From positions 30,935 to 94,934 of the forward strand of contig NZ_LQPS01000051.1 of NCBI RefSeq assembly GCF_002101885.1: a stretch of 64,000 bases of DNA, in the 5' to 3' direction. Shown here piece by piece: positions 8,015 through 17,588 of the stretch; positions within the stretch are counted from its first letter, which is position 1, and each line of letters opens with the position of its first letter. A program made the translations under genes and the position numbers. Source of the stretch: Mycolicibacter senuensis (GTDB taxonomy: Bacteria > Actinomycetota > Actinomycetes > Mycobacteriales > Mycobacteriaceae). The notes below the pieces were generated by a model, which had not been told where the DNA came from, did no database searches, and saw only the letters and a list, made by a program, of their open reading frames with translations.

Positions 8015-8822
8015 ATCGCCGCGACCCCCCGAGGGTGATTGGCTCGGAACGCCGTTCCTGTCGTTTCGGCGCGAGGGGCCGATCGCGGTCTGCACCCTGG
8101 ACCGCCCCGAGGCCCGCAACGCGATGACGCCTGCGATGTACTTCGGGATTCGGTACGCGGTCGGCCGGGTCAACGAGGACCCCGAGCTGGCCGGGTTGTT
8201 GATCACCGGCACCGGCGACGTGTTCGCACCGGGCGGGGACATGGGCGGCGGCGGGGCGGACGACTGGATCACCTTCGGGTCCGCACTGGGCATGGACGTC
8301 ACCCCGTTCGATGCCGTGCGCACCTCGGTCAAACCGGTCGTCTCCGCGGTCAACGGGCTCTGTCAGGGCGGCGGGCTGCAGATCGCGTTGTGCAGCGACG
8401 TCGCGGTGGTCAGCGACCGGGCGACGTTCCGGGTTCCCGAGCTGTTCCGCGGCATCGCCGACACCTATTACAGCCAGATGCTGGCGCGGGTGGTCGGACC
8501 GGTCCGGACCCGCGATCTGATGTTCACCGGCCGCACGTTCGGCGCCCAGGAGGCACTGGACTGGGGGATGGTGGCTCGGGTGGTCCCGCATGACGACCTG
8601 GCCGAGGCCGCGCGCGAGGTGCTGGCGCAGTGCTGCCGGACGGCGCCGGCCGCTCGGACCGTGGTCAAGTCGAGCCTGGATGCCTACCTCGGGCTTTACG
8701 ACCGGATCGGGATGAGCGCCAGCCTGCGCGCGCCGGAGGCCGTCGAGGGCTTCCGGTCGTTCAAGGAGCGCCGGTCGCCGGACTGGGTGCATCCGGATTT
8801 GCGCGTCGAAGGCCGACTGTAG
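8004..8822 (+). CDS. Enoyl-CoA hydratase/isomerase family protein
   Basis: A 272-residue crotonase-fold protein. RPEARNAMTPAMY near the N-terminus, a CoA/oxyanion segment around GDVFAPGGDMGGGG, and NGLCQGGGLQIALCSDVAVV near 116-135 are standard. The residue after RVPELFRGIADTY marks the second catalytic position; the usual Glu pair is not clearly aligned, so the reaction may differ from simple hydration. ATG 8004 is preferred to GTG 7998 because GGGAGAGG lies 9 bases upstream. It overlaps the kinase gene by 11 bases. Confidence 0.85.
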   Translation: MTAESPRPPEGDWLGTPFLSFRREGPIAVCTLDRPEARNAMTPAMYFGIRYAVGRVNEDPELAGLLITGTGDVFAPGGDMGGGGADDWITFGSALGMDVTPFDAVRTSVKPVVSAVNGLCQGGGLQIALCSDVAVVSDRATFRVPELFRGIADTYYSQMLARVVGPVRTRDLMFTGRTFGAQEALDWGMVARVVPHDDLAEAAREVLAQCCRTAPAARTVVKSSLDAYLGLYDRIGMSASLRAPEAVEGFRSFKERRSPDWVHPDLRVEGRL

Positions 8823-8841
8823 ACGAGTAAAGATGAGCCGT

Positions 8842-8859
8842 TTGCTCTAAATGAGAATG
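8842..8859 (+). promoter_or_regulatory. 18-bp conserved cis element, copy 1 (upstream of the YrbE pair)
   Basis: TTGCTCTAAATGAGAATG lies about 100 bases before the YrbE start, in an unusually A/T-rich stretch. The reverse complement of 16676-16693 matches at 16 of 18 positions, and that of 10673-10690 at 15 of 18. All three share TGAGAATG, the half site of the GAGAA-N5-TTCTC palindromes elsewhere in the window. It is probably a regulator site or a promoter element; no protein can be assigned. Confidence 0.5.
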
Positions 8860-8958
8860 GGTGTGCAAAAAAACTAGAAGCAGCTATCGCACAATCCTTG
8901 AATCCGATAGTATCCACTCGCATCGTGCCGCGAGCGTTCTCAGAGGGGGTCTGCCGCT

Positions 8959-9765
8959 ATGGGGATCAAGGACCTGACCTCGTGGTCCCCGCAGCTGGCG
9001 ATCGGGCGACTGTCGGAGCCGATGCAGGCGGTCGGGGGGCTTTTCGCCATGACCGTGGACGCGGTGCGGTTCCTGTTCAAGCGCCCGTTTCAGGCGCGGG
9101 AGTTCCTCGAGCAGTCCTGGTTCGTCGCCCGGGTGTCGCTGGCGCCCACATTGCTGGTGGCGATTCCCTTCACGGTGCTGGTCAGCTTCATCCTGAACAT
9201 CCTGCTGCGTGAGCTCGGCGCGGCGGACCTCTCCGGTGCCGGCGCGGCGTTCGGGGCGGTCACCCAGGTCGGGCCGATGGTCACGGTGTTGATCGTGGCC
9301 GGGGCGGGCGCCACCGCCATGTGTGCCGACCTGGGCTCGCGCACCATCCGCGAAGAGATCGACGCCATGGAGGTGCTGGGCATCAACCCGGTGCAGCGAC
9401 TGGTGACGCCGCGCATGCTGGCCGCCGGGCTGGTGGCGCTGCTGCTCAACAGCCTGGTGGTGATCATCGGCATCCTCGGCGGCTACGTGTTCTCGGTCTT
9501 CGTCCAAGACGTCAACCCCGGCGCGTTCGCGGCCGGCATCACCTTGCTGACCGGGGTGCCCGAGCTGATCATCTCCTGCATCAAGGCGGCGCTGTTCGGC
9601 CTGATCGCCGGCATGGTCGCCTGCTACCGCGGCCTGACGATCTCCGGCGGCGGCGCCAAGGCCGTCGGCAACGCCGTCAACGAGACGGTGGTGTACGCGT
9701 TCATGTCGTTGTTCGTCGTCAACGTGGTGGTCACCGCGATCGGCATCAAGATGACGGCGCGCTGA
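8959..9765 (+). CDS. YrbE/MlaE family ABC transporter permease (YrbEA-like)
   Basis: A 268-residue integral membrane protein of the MlaE permease family, with about five hydrophobic segments and the conserved cytoplasmic EEIDAMEVLGINPVQRL motif near residues 132-148. In mycobacteria the YrbEA/YrbEB pair is normally the first two genes of an mce operon and forms the permease of a lipid importer powered by Mkl-type ATPases. The start ATG follows GAGGGGGT. The second permease follows after three bases. No Mce substrate-binding genes follow, so this is an orphan pair. Confidence 0.9.
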   Translation: MGIKDLTSWSPQLAIGRLSEPMQAVGGLFAMTVDAVRFLFKRPFQAREFLEQSWFVARVSLAPTLLVAIPFTVLVSFILNILLRELGAADLSGAGAAFGAVTQVGPMVTVLIVAGAGATAMCADLGSRTIREEIDAMEVLGINPVQRLVTPRMLAAGLVALLLNSLVVIIGILGGYVFSVFVQDVNPGAFAAGITLLTGVPELIISCIKAALFGLIAGMVACYRGLTISGGGAKAVGNAVNETVVYAFMSLFVVNVVVTAIGIKMTAR

Positions 9766-9768
9766 GCC

Positions 9769-10626
9769 GTGGCGTCGCTGCGGGCACTGCAGGCGGTCTA
9801 TCCGGGCATGACCCGGCAGGTCCGGCGACCGATCGCGGCACTGAGCCGGCTCGGTGACCACACGCTGTTCTACGGCAGGGCGATCGCCACGGCGCCGTTC
9901 GCGTTCACTCATTACCGCCGGGAGGTCATCCGGCTGATCGCCGAGATCAGCATGGGCACCGGGACCCTGGCGATGATCGGCGGCACCGTGGTGATCGTCG
10001 GCTTTTTGACCCTGGCGGCCGGCGGCACCCTGGCGGTGCAGGGCTACAGCTCGCTGGGCAACATCGGCATCGAGGCACTGACCGGGTTCCTGGCGGCGTT
10101 CATCAACGTCCGCATCTCGGCCCCGGTGGTCGCCGGCATCGGGCTGGCGGCCACCTTCGGCGCCGGGGTGACGGCGCAGCTGGGCGCGATGCGCATCAAC
10201 GAGGAGATCGACGCGCTGGAGTCGATGGCGATCCGCCCCATCGCGTACCTGGTCAGCACCCGCATCGTCGCCGGACTGGTCGCCATCACCCCGCTGTACT
10301 CCATCGCGGTGATCCTGTCGTTCATCGCCAGCCGCTTCACCACGGTCTTTCTGTTCGGGCAGTCGGCAGGCCTCTACGACCACTACTTCCGGACCTTCCT
10401 GAACCCCATCGACCTGCTGTGGTCGTTCCTGCAGGCCTTCCTGATGGCGGTCACCATCTTGCTGATCCACACCTATTTCGGCTATTTCGCCGCGGGCGGC
10501 CCCGCCGGGGTCGGCGTCGCGGTGGGCAATGCCGTGCGGACGTCGCTGGTCGTGGTCGTGTCGGTGACGCTGCTGGTGTCACTGTCGGTCTACGGCGCCA
10601 GCGGCAACTTCAACCTGGCCGGATAG
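9769..10626 (+). CDS. YrbE/MlaE family ABC transporter permease (YrbEB-like)
   Basis: A 285-residue MlaE-fold permease. It carries an N-terminal cytoplasmic stretch of about 60 residues, the EEIDALESMAIRPIAYLV motif near 145-162, and several long hydrophobic helices, including a C-terminal AVRTSLVVVVSVTLLVSL. The start is GTG 9769, three bases after the partner gene, so the two subunits are made together. The expected mce genes are absent and a B12-dependent mutase gene follows 79 bases later. It may pair with Mce proteins encoded elsewhere. Confidence 0.9.
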   Translation: MASLRALQAVYPGMTRQVRRPIAALSRLGDHTLFYGRAIATAPFAFTHYRREVIRLIAEISMGTGTLAMIGGTVVIVGFLTLAAGGTLAVQGYSSLGNIGIEALTGFLAAFINVRISAPVVAGIGLAATFGAGVTAQLGAMRINEEIDALESMAIRPIAYLVSTRIVAGLVAITPLYSIAVILSFIASRFTTVFLFGQSAGLYDHYFRTFLNPIDLLWSFLQAFLMAVTILLIHTYFGYFAAGGPAGVGVAVGNAVRTSLVVVVSVTLLVSLSVYGASGNFNLAG

Positions 10627-10672
10627 CCGTCGCCGCAGCCGTCAGTCGGCCACGCGGCGGTCATGGTATTGG

Positions 10673-10690
10673 CATTCTCATTTTTTGCAA
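10673..10690 (-). promoter_or_regulatory. 18-bp conserved cis element, copy 2 (upstream of the mutase)
   Basis: Read on the minus strand this is TTGCAAAAAATGAGAATG, 15 of 18 identical to the copy at 8842. It sits 15 bases before the mutase start codon, in the only non-coding gap between the YrbE pair and the mutase. Its orientation relative to the gene is opposite to copies 1 and 3, which favours a protein-binding site over a directional promoter element. Confidence 0.4.
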
Positions 10691-10705
10691 GTACCGTATC
10701 CATCG

Positions 10706-12282
<1,577 letters not shown>

Positions 12283-12283
<1 letters not shown>

Positions 12284-12714
12284 TGACTGCTCCGCTCTCC
12301 GCTCACCTGCCCGGTCCACGGCGGGTCCTGGTCGCCAAGCCCGGCCTCGACGGCCACGACCGCGGCGCCAAGATCGTCGCGCGGACACTGCGTGACGCCG
12401 GCTTCGAGGTCATCTACACCGGCATCCGGCAACGTGTCGAGGACATCGTCGCGACGGCGCTGCAAGAAGACGTCGCGGTGGTGGGCCTGAGCATTCTGTC
12501 CGGCGCCCACGTCGCGCTGACCGCCCGCATCGTCGAGGCGTTGCGCGCCGCCGACGGCGGTGACATCGCGGTGGTGGTCGGCGGAACCATCCCGCAGTCC
12601 GACGTGGACAAGCTGTTGTCGCTGGGCGCGGCGGCCGTCTTTCCCACCGGAACGTCGTTGGACGACCTGGTGACCGGTGTTCGCCAGGTCATCGGCCACA
12701 TGGAGGCCTCCTGA
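12283..12714 (+). CDS. Cobalamin-binding small subunit of the acyl-CoA mutase
   Basis: A 143-residue stand-alone B12-binding domain. KPGLDGHDRGAKIVARTLRD (from about residue 19) contains the DxHxxG motif whose His replaces the dimethylbenzimidazole ligand of cobalamin. GLSILSGAHVALT and VVVGGTIPQSD complete the nucleotide-tail binding pattern. ATG 12283 shares a base with the large-subunit stop, so the two are translated together and should form one enzyme. No MeaB-type chaperone gene is in the window. Confidence 0.93.
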
Positions 12715-12715
12715 C

Positions 12716-13672
12716 ATGCGACTTGGGGTGATGATCGGGGCCGAGCGCGGCGACATGGCGCGCAAGGTCAAAAAGCTGATCTCCGACATCGAGTGGGCCG
12801 ACTCGGCGGGGTTGTCCACCGCGTGGATGCCGCAGGTGCCCGACGATTTCGATCTGCTGACCATGGTGGCGCTGATGGCCGGCCACAGCACCCGGATCGA
12901 ACTCGGCACCGCGGTGGTGCCGTTGCAGGCCCAGCACCCGATCGCGTTGGCGCGCCAAGCGCTTTCGGTGCACGCCATTTCCGGCGGCCGGCTGGCGCTG
13001 GGCGTGGGGCCCTCGCACCACTGGATCATCCGGGACATGCTCGGCCTGCCCTATGACAAGCCGGCCGCCTATACCCGCGACTACCTGCAGGTGCTCAACG
13101 CCGCCCTTGCCGGCCCGGGACCGGTGGACGTCGAGAACGACCACTTCAGCGTGCACAACCCGACCGCGCTGGGTGCCGACACCAAGATGCCGGTGCTGGT
13201 GGCCGCACTCGGTCCGGTGATGTTGCAGATCGCCGGGGAGCACGCCGACGGCACGTCGCTGTGGATGGCCGACGAGAAGGCGATCGGCGAGCACATCGCG
13301 CCGAAGATCAACAAGGCCGCGGCCGAGGCGGGCAAGCCCGCACCGCGCATTGTCGCAGGTATCCCGGTCACGCTGTGCGCCAACTCCGAGATCGAGACCG
13401 CCAAAGAGCGCGCCAACCGGATCCTGGCCGAGGCCGAGACATCGCCGAACTACCAGCGTCTGCTCGACCGCGGCTCGGCCCGTGACGTCGGCGACCTGTG
13501 CGCGGCCGGCGACGAGGAGTCGATCCTGAAGCGGTTCAAGCAGTTCGCCGACGCCGGCGTGACCGACCTGTCGGTGCGGCTGCTGCCCATCGGCGACAAC
13601 CGCGACGAGCTGATCGCCTCCAAGTACCGCACCCGCGAGGTGATCGCCGAACTGGCCAAGGAGATTTCGTGA
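12716..13672 (+). CDS. LLM class flavin/F420-dependent oxidoreductase
   Basis: A 318-residue luciferase-like TIM-barrel protein, resembling the mycobacterial F420-dependent methylene-tetrahydromethanopterin-reductase-like family. RLGVMIGAERGDM at the N-terminus, RIELGTAVVPLQAQHPIALA near 60-79 and GGRLALGVGPSHHWI near 91-105 are characteristic. The gene starts one base after the mutase small subunit stop and ends overlapping the CaiB start, placing it inside the mutase operon. It probably oxidises or reduces an intermediate of the same pathway using F420; cofactor choice is inferred from family. Confidence 0.88.
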   Translation: MRLGVMIGAERGDMARKVKKLISDIEWADSAGLSTAWMPQVPDDFDLLTMVALMAGHSTRIELGTAVVPLQAQHPIALARQALSVHAISGGRLALGVGPSHHWIIRDMLGLPYDKPAAYTRDYLQVLNAALAGPGPVDVENDHFSVHNPTALGADTKMPVLVAALGPVMLQIAGEHADGTSLWMADEKAIGEHIAPKINKAAAEAGKPAPRIVAGIPVTLCANSEIETAKERANRILAEAETSPNYQRLLDRGSARDVGDLCAAGDEESILKRFKQFADAGVTDLSVRLLPIGDNRDELIASKYRTREVIAELAKEIS

Positions 13673-14691
13673 GCGGACCGCTGTCGGGGATCCGCATCCT
13701 CGAAGTGGGAGTGATGCTGGCCGGTCCGTATGCGACGATGCTGCTGGCCGATCTCGGGGCCGAGGTCATCAAGATCGAACCGCCGAGCGGGGAGATCTCC
13801 CGCCAAGTCGGCCCGAGCTACTTCGCCAGCCTCAACCGCAACAAGCGCAGCGTCCGGCTGGACCTGACGTCGGAGGCCGGGCAGGCGCGACTGGCCGAAC
13901 TCGTCGCGGATTCCCATGCGCTGCTGGTGAATATGAAGCCGTCGGTGATCAAGCGGTTGGGGTTGACCTACGATGCCCTGCGGCGCCACAACGAGCGCAT
14001 CGTGTGCGTGGCGCTGACCGGTTTCGGGCTGGACGGCGGCGACGAACCGGCGTTCGACTACGTGATCCAGGCGGCCACCGGTATCGCCGCGATGACCGGC
14101 GACCCGAACGGCCCGCCGACGCTGCCGGGCTATTCGTCGGCGGACAACTCCACCGGCCTGGCGGCCGCACTGGGTTTGTTGGCCCAGATCGTCAGCGGCC
14201 GCGGCGGCCAGGTCGAGGTGTCACTGCTGGACGTGATGCTGTCCCAGCTGAACTACCGGGCGTCGGCCTACCTCAACGACGGCGTCGAGCCGCAGCGCCA
14301 TCCGCACGGCGCACACTCCTATTACGTTCCGGCTCAGCTTTTTCCGACGGCAGCGGGCTATCTGGCGCTGTTCGTCACCCATGACGGATTCTGGAAGAGC
14401 TTTGCCGCCGAAGCGGGTATCGACGGCTTCGCGACCATGGAGGAGCGGGCGGCTCGCCGCGAGGAAGTGCTGGCCGTGGTCACCGCCGCACTGGCCGGCG
14501 ACACCGCGGCGGGCTGGGAAGCGCGGCTGCGGCCACTGGGCATCCCGGCGGCCGCGGTGCGCACGATGCCCGAAGCGCTCAAGGAATACCACCATGCGAT
14601 CGTCACGGCCGGGGATTTCCGGTTGGTGGGCAGCCCGATTCGCATCGCCGGGTATGAACCGTCCTACTCACCGCCGCCGACGCTGGATTAG
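13669..14691 (+). CDS. CaiB/BaiF family CoA-transferase
   Basis: A 340-residue type III CoA-transferase, slightly shorter than the usual 380-400. GIRILEVGVMLAGPYATMLLADLGAEVIKIE at the N-terminus is the CoA-binding fold start (key residues in GPYATM and EVIKIE). The catalytic Asp is expected in PAFDYVIQAATG (about 126-137). Such enzymes move CoA between carboxylic acids. GTG 13669 overlaps the oxidoreductase stop by four bases, so it is the last gene of the mutase module and may load or recover the CoA of the substrate acid. Confidence 0.9.
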   Translation: MSGPLSGIRILEVGVMLAGPYATMLLADLGAEVIKIEPPSGEISRQVGPSYFASLNRNKRSVRLDLTSEAGQARLAELVADSHALLVNMKPSVIKRLGLTYDALRRHNERIVCVALTGFGLDGGDEPAFDYVIQAATGIAAMTGDPNGPPTLPGYSSADNSTGLAAALGLLAQIVSGRGGQVEVSLLDVMLSQLNYRASAYLNDGVEPQRHPHGAHSYYVPAQLFPTAAGYLALFVTHDGFWKSFAAEAGIDGFATMEERAARREEVLAVVTAALAGDTAAGWEARLRPLGIPAAAVRTMPEALKEYHHAIVTAGDFRLVGSPIRIAGYEPSYSPPPTLD

Positions 14692-14741
14692 CCGGGCGGT
14701 GGTTCAGACTCCGGGATGCAGCTCGACGGGGCACTGCTGCG

Positions 14742-15040
14742 CTATCGGAGCAGATTGATCTCCACCGGGACGCCGAGCTGGTCGATAGCATCGACCAAGC
14801 GGCTGTCGACGGTGATCACGGCCGCGGAGCGTTCCACCGCGGCAGCGACATACAGGCCGTCGTAGATCGAGATGTTGTGCCGCCAGGCCCGGGCGGTGCG
14901 CAGCAGCAGTGCGTCGGGAAGCACGTATTCGATGGCGAGTGCGGTCGCGGTCTCGGCAGCGGCCTCGGCGTCCTCGAACTCCAATTGGCCGCGCAGGACG
15001 GCCTTGTGCATGGCATGCGCAAGCCCCATGCCTGGGCTTA
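14742..15040 (-). pseudogene. Truncated vapC (PIN-domain toxin) remnant
   Basis: The minus strand encodes about 95 residues matching the C-terminal two thirds of a VapC ribonuclease. HAMHKAVLRGQLEFEDAEAA is the second helix region. IYDGLYVAAAVERSAAVITV, followed by DSRLVDA, carries the later acidic residues of the PIN active site. The N-terminal strand with the first catalytic Asp, about 40 residues, is missing: upstream the frame runs into the antisense of the thiolase gene. The first in-frame ATG is at 15029. No VapB antitoxin gene is adjacent. It is most likely a decayed toxin-antitoxin locus. Confidence 0.75.
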
Positions 15041-15051
15041 GCTGTGGGTGC

Positions 15052-16206
15052 TCAGATCGTGACGATGGTCGCGGACGCAGTGCCGGGTGCACCGTAGACC
15101 TGCGCGAACCCGACCTTGGGCTCGCCCGGCACCTGGCGGTCACCGGCCTGGCCCCGTAGCTGCAGCACCAGCTCATGCAACTGGCGAAGCCCGGACGCCC
15201 CGATCGGCTCGCCGTTGGCGATCAGGCCGCCGTCGGTGTTGACCGGCAGCGAGCCGGAGATCTCGGTCGCACCGTCGGCCAGCAGCTTCTCCTGGTCGCC
15301 GTCGGCGCAGAAACCGCATTCGGCCATGTGGATGACCTCGGCGCCGGCGTCGGTGTCCTGCAGCTGGACCACGTCGACGTCGTCGGGTGCCACACCGGCC
15401 GTTTCGAACGCGGCGCGGGCCGCATACACGGTGGGTGCGACGTCTTCTTCGATCGGAGCCGACGTCCCGTGCACCTCATAGGCGCCGAAGGTGCGGGTGC
15501 GGATCTCGGTGGCCTTCAGATACACCGGCTTGTCGGTGTAGCGGTGAGCGATGTCGGCGCGGCACATCACGATGGCGGCGGCGCCCTCGTCCGGAGCGCA
15601 GAACATGTACTGCGTCAGCGGGTAGTTCAGCACCGTCGAGTTGAGGATGGCGTCCTCTGACATCGGCTTGCGCCGGAAGGCATTCGGGTTCAACGCGCCG
15701 TTGCGGAAGTTCTTGGCGGCGACCTTGGCCAGCGTCGCCTGGGAGATGTTGTGGTCGTGCAGGTAGCGGTTGGCCTTCATGCCGAAGAACTTGGTGGTGA
15801 CGAACTGCCCGTTCTCGGCATACCAGGCCGGCAGCGCCAGCTTGGCCGGGTCATCGGTGAACGCTCCGCGGGGGTGCTTGTCCATGCCGATCGCGATACC
15901 GATGTCGTACTTGCCGGATCGGATGTTGTCGGCGCAGACCTGGGTGGCGGTGGCCGCCGTCGCGCAGGCGTTGAACACGTTGGTGAACGGGATGCCGGTG
16001 AGCCCGACCAGTCGGGTCACCGCGTCGGGGTTGGAGATCTCGTAGCTGCCGCCGACCCCGAACTGGATGTCCTTCCACTCGAGACCGGCGTCGGCCAGCG
16101 CGGTGTGGATCGCCTCGGCGCCCATCTGCATCGCCGATTTGTCGAACCGGCCGAACGGGTGCAGGCCGACGCCGATGATCGCCACATCGTTGTTGGTTAC
16201 CGTCAT
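15052..16206 (-). CDS. Thiolase / lipid-transfer protein family (SCP2-type thiolase)
   Basis: A 384-residue thiolase-fold protein of the lipid-transfer (Ltp) type. VAIIGVGLHPFGRFDKSA opens the fold; the nucleophile position is Cys in NACATAATA (near residue 80), so it could be a true thiolase rather than a Tyr-containing aldolase such as Ltp2. VQLQDTDAGAEVIHM and the C-terminal NGEPIGASGLRQ give the second active-site loops. It lies 13 bases downstream of a DUF35 gene. DUF35 proteins are obligate partners of Ltp thiolases and aldolases in steroid side-chain cleavage, so a two-protein enzyme is expected. The substrate is not known. Confidence 0.88.
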   Translation of the reverse strand: MTVTNNDVAIIGVGLHPFGRFDKSAMQMGAEAIHTALADAGLEWKDIQFGVGGSYEISNPDAVTRLVGLTGIPFTNVFNACATAATATQVCADNIRSGKYDIGIAIGMDKHPRGAFTDDPAKLALPAWYAENGQFVTTKFFGMKANRYLHDHNISQATLAKVAAKNFRNGALNPNAFRRKPMSEDAILNSTVLNYPLTQYMFCAPDEGAAAIVMCRADIAHRYTDKPVYLKATEIRTRTFGAYEVHGTSAPIEEDVAPTVYAARAAFETAGVAPDDVDVVQLQDTDAGAEVIHMAECGFCADGDQEKLLADGATEISGSLPVNTDGGLIANGEPIGASGLRQLHELVLQLRGQAGDRQVPGEPKVGFAQVYGAPGTASATIVTI

Positions 16207-16219
16207 GTCGCAGGTCTCC

Positions 16220-16636
16220 TTAGACGGGCTGGAAGGCCCAGGTGAGAATCTCGGTTCCGTCGTCGTCGACGTAGAACGGCACCATGGTCAGTTCGACGTC
16301 CATTCCGAACTTCAGCTTGGCGGGATCGGATTCGGTCAGGCGGGCCTCCACCTGGATCACGTCGCCGAGCCGGATCAGTCCGACGCCGAAGGGGACGAAG
16401 TCCTTGGCGGTCTCGCCGCCGGCGTAGGGCAGCTTCGGCACGAAGCCCTGGGTCGTCCAGGCCTCCAACGTCCCCTGCCGGGGCAGCAGCAGATCCTGCA
16501 TCCGCGGGCCGCTGCAGCGCGGGCAGTGGTCTTGGCGCGGCCACACCGTCGCCTCGCAGTCGTCGCATTGACTGCCGACCAGGGCGGGGTTCTCGTCGGG
16601 CCAGTTGGTGACCTCGGGGGCCAGGACTTTACGCAT
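16220..16636 (-). CDS. Zn-ribbon/OB-fold DUF35 protein, partner of the thiolase
   Basis: A 138-residue protein with an N-terminal zinc ribbon (CDDC near 23-26 and CPRC near 38-41) and a C-terminal OB fold containing DFVPFGVGLIRLGDVIQVE. This is the DUF35 architecture of acyl-CoA-associated proteins such as ChsH2. It lies just upstream of the Ltp-type thiolase on the same strand, so both are expected to be co-expressed and to form a complex. The 5' region holds the conserved 18-bp element at 16676-16693. Confidence 0.9.
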   Translation of the reverse strand: MRKVLAPEVTNWPDENPALVGSQCDDCEATVWPRQDHCPRCSGPRMQDLLLPRQGTLEAWTTQGFVPKLPYAGGETAKDFVPFGVGLIRLGDVIQVEARLTESDPAKLKFGMDVELTMVPFYVDDDGTEILTWAFQPV

Positions 16637-16675
16637 GGGCGGTACCGGCCCCGTGACGACGCAGTGTGGAAATCA

Positions 16676-16693
16676 CATTCTCAATTAGAGCAT
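16676..16693 (-). promoter_or_regulatory. 18-bp conserved cis element, copy 3 (upstream of DUF35/thiolase)
   Basis: On the minus strand this reads ATGCTCTAATTGAGAATG, identical at 16 of 18 positions to the copy before the YrbE pair, and oriented the same way relative to the gene it precedes. It lies 40 bases upstream of the DUF35 start. The match is long enough to be unlikely by chance in high-GC DNA. The bound factor is unknown; the TetR encoded next door (16763-17413) is a candidate. Confidence 0.5.
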
Positions 16694-16762
16694 ATGCCGA
16701 TACGGGAGGGAAGCCGACGCCGGCATCGGGTGTCGCGGCGGCGGTCGCGCTATAAAGGCGAG

Positions 16763-17413
16763 TCAGTTGGCGAGGCCGTGGGCGCAGAAGTCCCACACCT
16801 CGTCGGCGGTGATGGGATGGACGTCCGGGTCGTCGGGATCGCCGCTGGACTGCGCCACGAACATGACGGTCTGCATGGTCATCGCCGCCATTCGCCGCGC
16901 GTTGACGTCCTTGCGCAGCTCGCCGGCCTGCTCGGCGGCCTCCATCAACTCGGTGAGCAGACTCAGCAGCGGGGTGAAGGCGACCCTGACCTCGGTGGGA
17001 TGCGAAACCAGCAGCCGCGGTGCGAAATCGGTGAACAGCGGGCGCCTGGCCGAGGGGTCCGGCCGGGACAGCTCGAAGAGCAACTCGACGGCGACCTTCA
17101 GCCGCTGCAGTGGTTTGGCCTGGTCTTCGGTGGCCGCGCGGATCTGGTCGGCGGTGCGGCTCAGGGCGTCCTCGAACAGCGCCAGCAGCAACTCGTGCTT
17201 GCCGTTGAATTGCAGGTAGAAGCTGCGCAGCGACTGCCGTGAGCGCTCCACGACCTCCTGGACGGTGAAGTCGGTGCTGCCCTTTTCGATGATGATGGCC
17301 TGGGCGGCGTCCAGGAATCGCTGAACGCGCTGGGCGGCCCGCAGTCGCGCGGTCTTGATCGATCGCTCGACCGCCCGCTGCTTCCAGACGGGCTCTTCTT
17401 CGGGGTTGCTCAC
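16763..17413 (-). CDS. TetR family transcriptional regulator
   Basis: A 216-residue TetR-type repressor. The helix-turn-helix spans about residues 30-75 (FLDAAQAIIIEKGSTDFTVQ, then SLRSFYLQFNGKHELLLALF). The C-terminal ligand domain is helical. It is divergent from the enoyl-CoA hydratase at 17589, and a perfect 19-bp palindrome lies between them (17537-17555), the expected arrangement for self- and neighbour-control. The DUF35/thiolase pair lies downstream on the same strand behind a separate 5' region. Confidence 0.88.
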   Translation of the reverse strand: MSNPEEEPVWKQRAVERSIKTARLRAAQRVQRFLDAAQAIIIEKGSTDFTVQEVVERSRQSLRSFYLQFNGKHELLLALFEDALSRTADQIRAATEDQAKPLQRLKVAVELLFELSRPDPSARRPLFTDFAPRLLVSHPTEVRVAFTPLLSLLTELMEAAEQAGELRKDVNARRMAAMTMQTVMFVAQSSGDPDDPDVHPITADEVWDFCAHGLAN

Positions 17414-17536
17414 CAGCGGCTCCGATTGTTGCCTTTTTGGGAGAACACGAATGCACCTTACCGGAGAATGCCGCCACAGCGGGGTCGCTGATCGAGGCCG
17501 TGCCGTCCCGGAAGCGAAGATGGTAACTTGCCGAGA

Positions 17537-17555
17537 ATGAGAAGCGGCTTCTCAT
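17537..17555. promoter_or_regulatory. Perfect 19-bp palindrome between TetR and enoyl-CoA hydratase
   Basis: ATGAGAAGC-G-GCTTCTCAT is an exact inverted repeat around a single central base. It lies 33 bases before the hydratase ATG and 124 bases before the divergent TetR start. The core fits GAGAA-N5-TTCTC. Size, symmetry and position match a TetR operator; the adjacent TetR is the natural binder. Confidence 0.72.
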
Positions 17556-17588
17556 CGATTGGCCGATCCCGCAACGACAAGGACACCC

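Noticed and set aside
8884..10470. Long antisense frame over the YrbE genes (over 500 codons)
   Set aside because: The composition is extreme (Asp/His/Gln/Arg repeats) and there is no recognisable motif; it is explained by the codon bias of the permease genes.
14701..14707. Additional start of the 53-bp element (GGTGGTTCAG, as in copy A)
   Set aside because: Only about ten bases match before the sequence diverges, and there is no TGAACC at the right distance.
14692..14741. VapB antitoxin gene next to the VapC remnant
   Set aside because: The short gaps on either side hold no open frame with a ribbon-helix-helix or AbrB-like motif.
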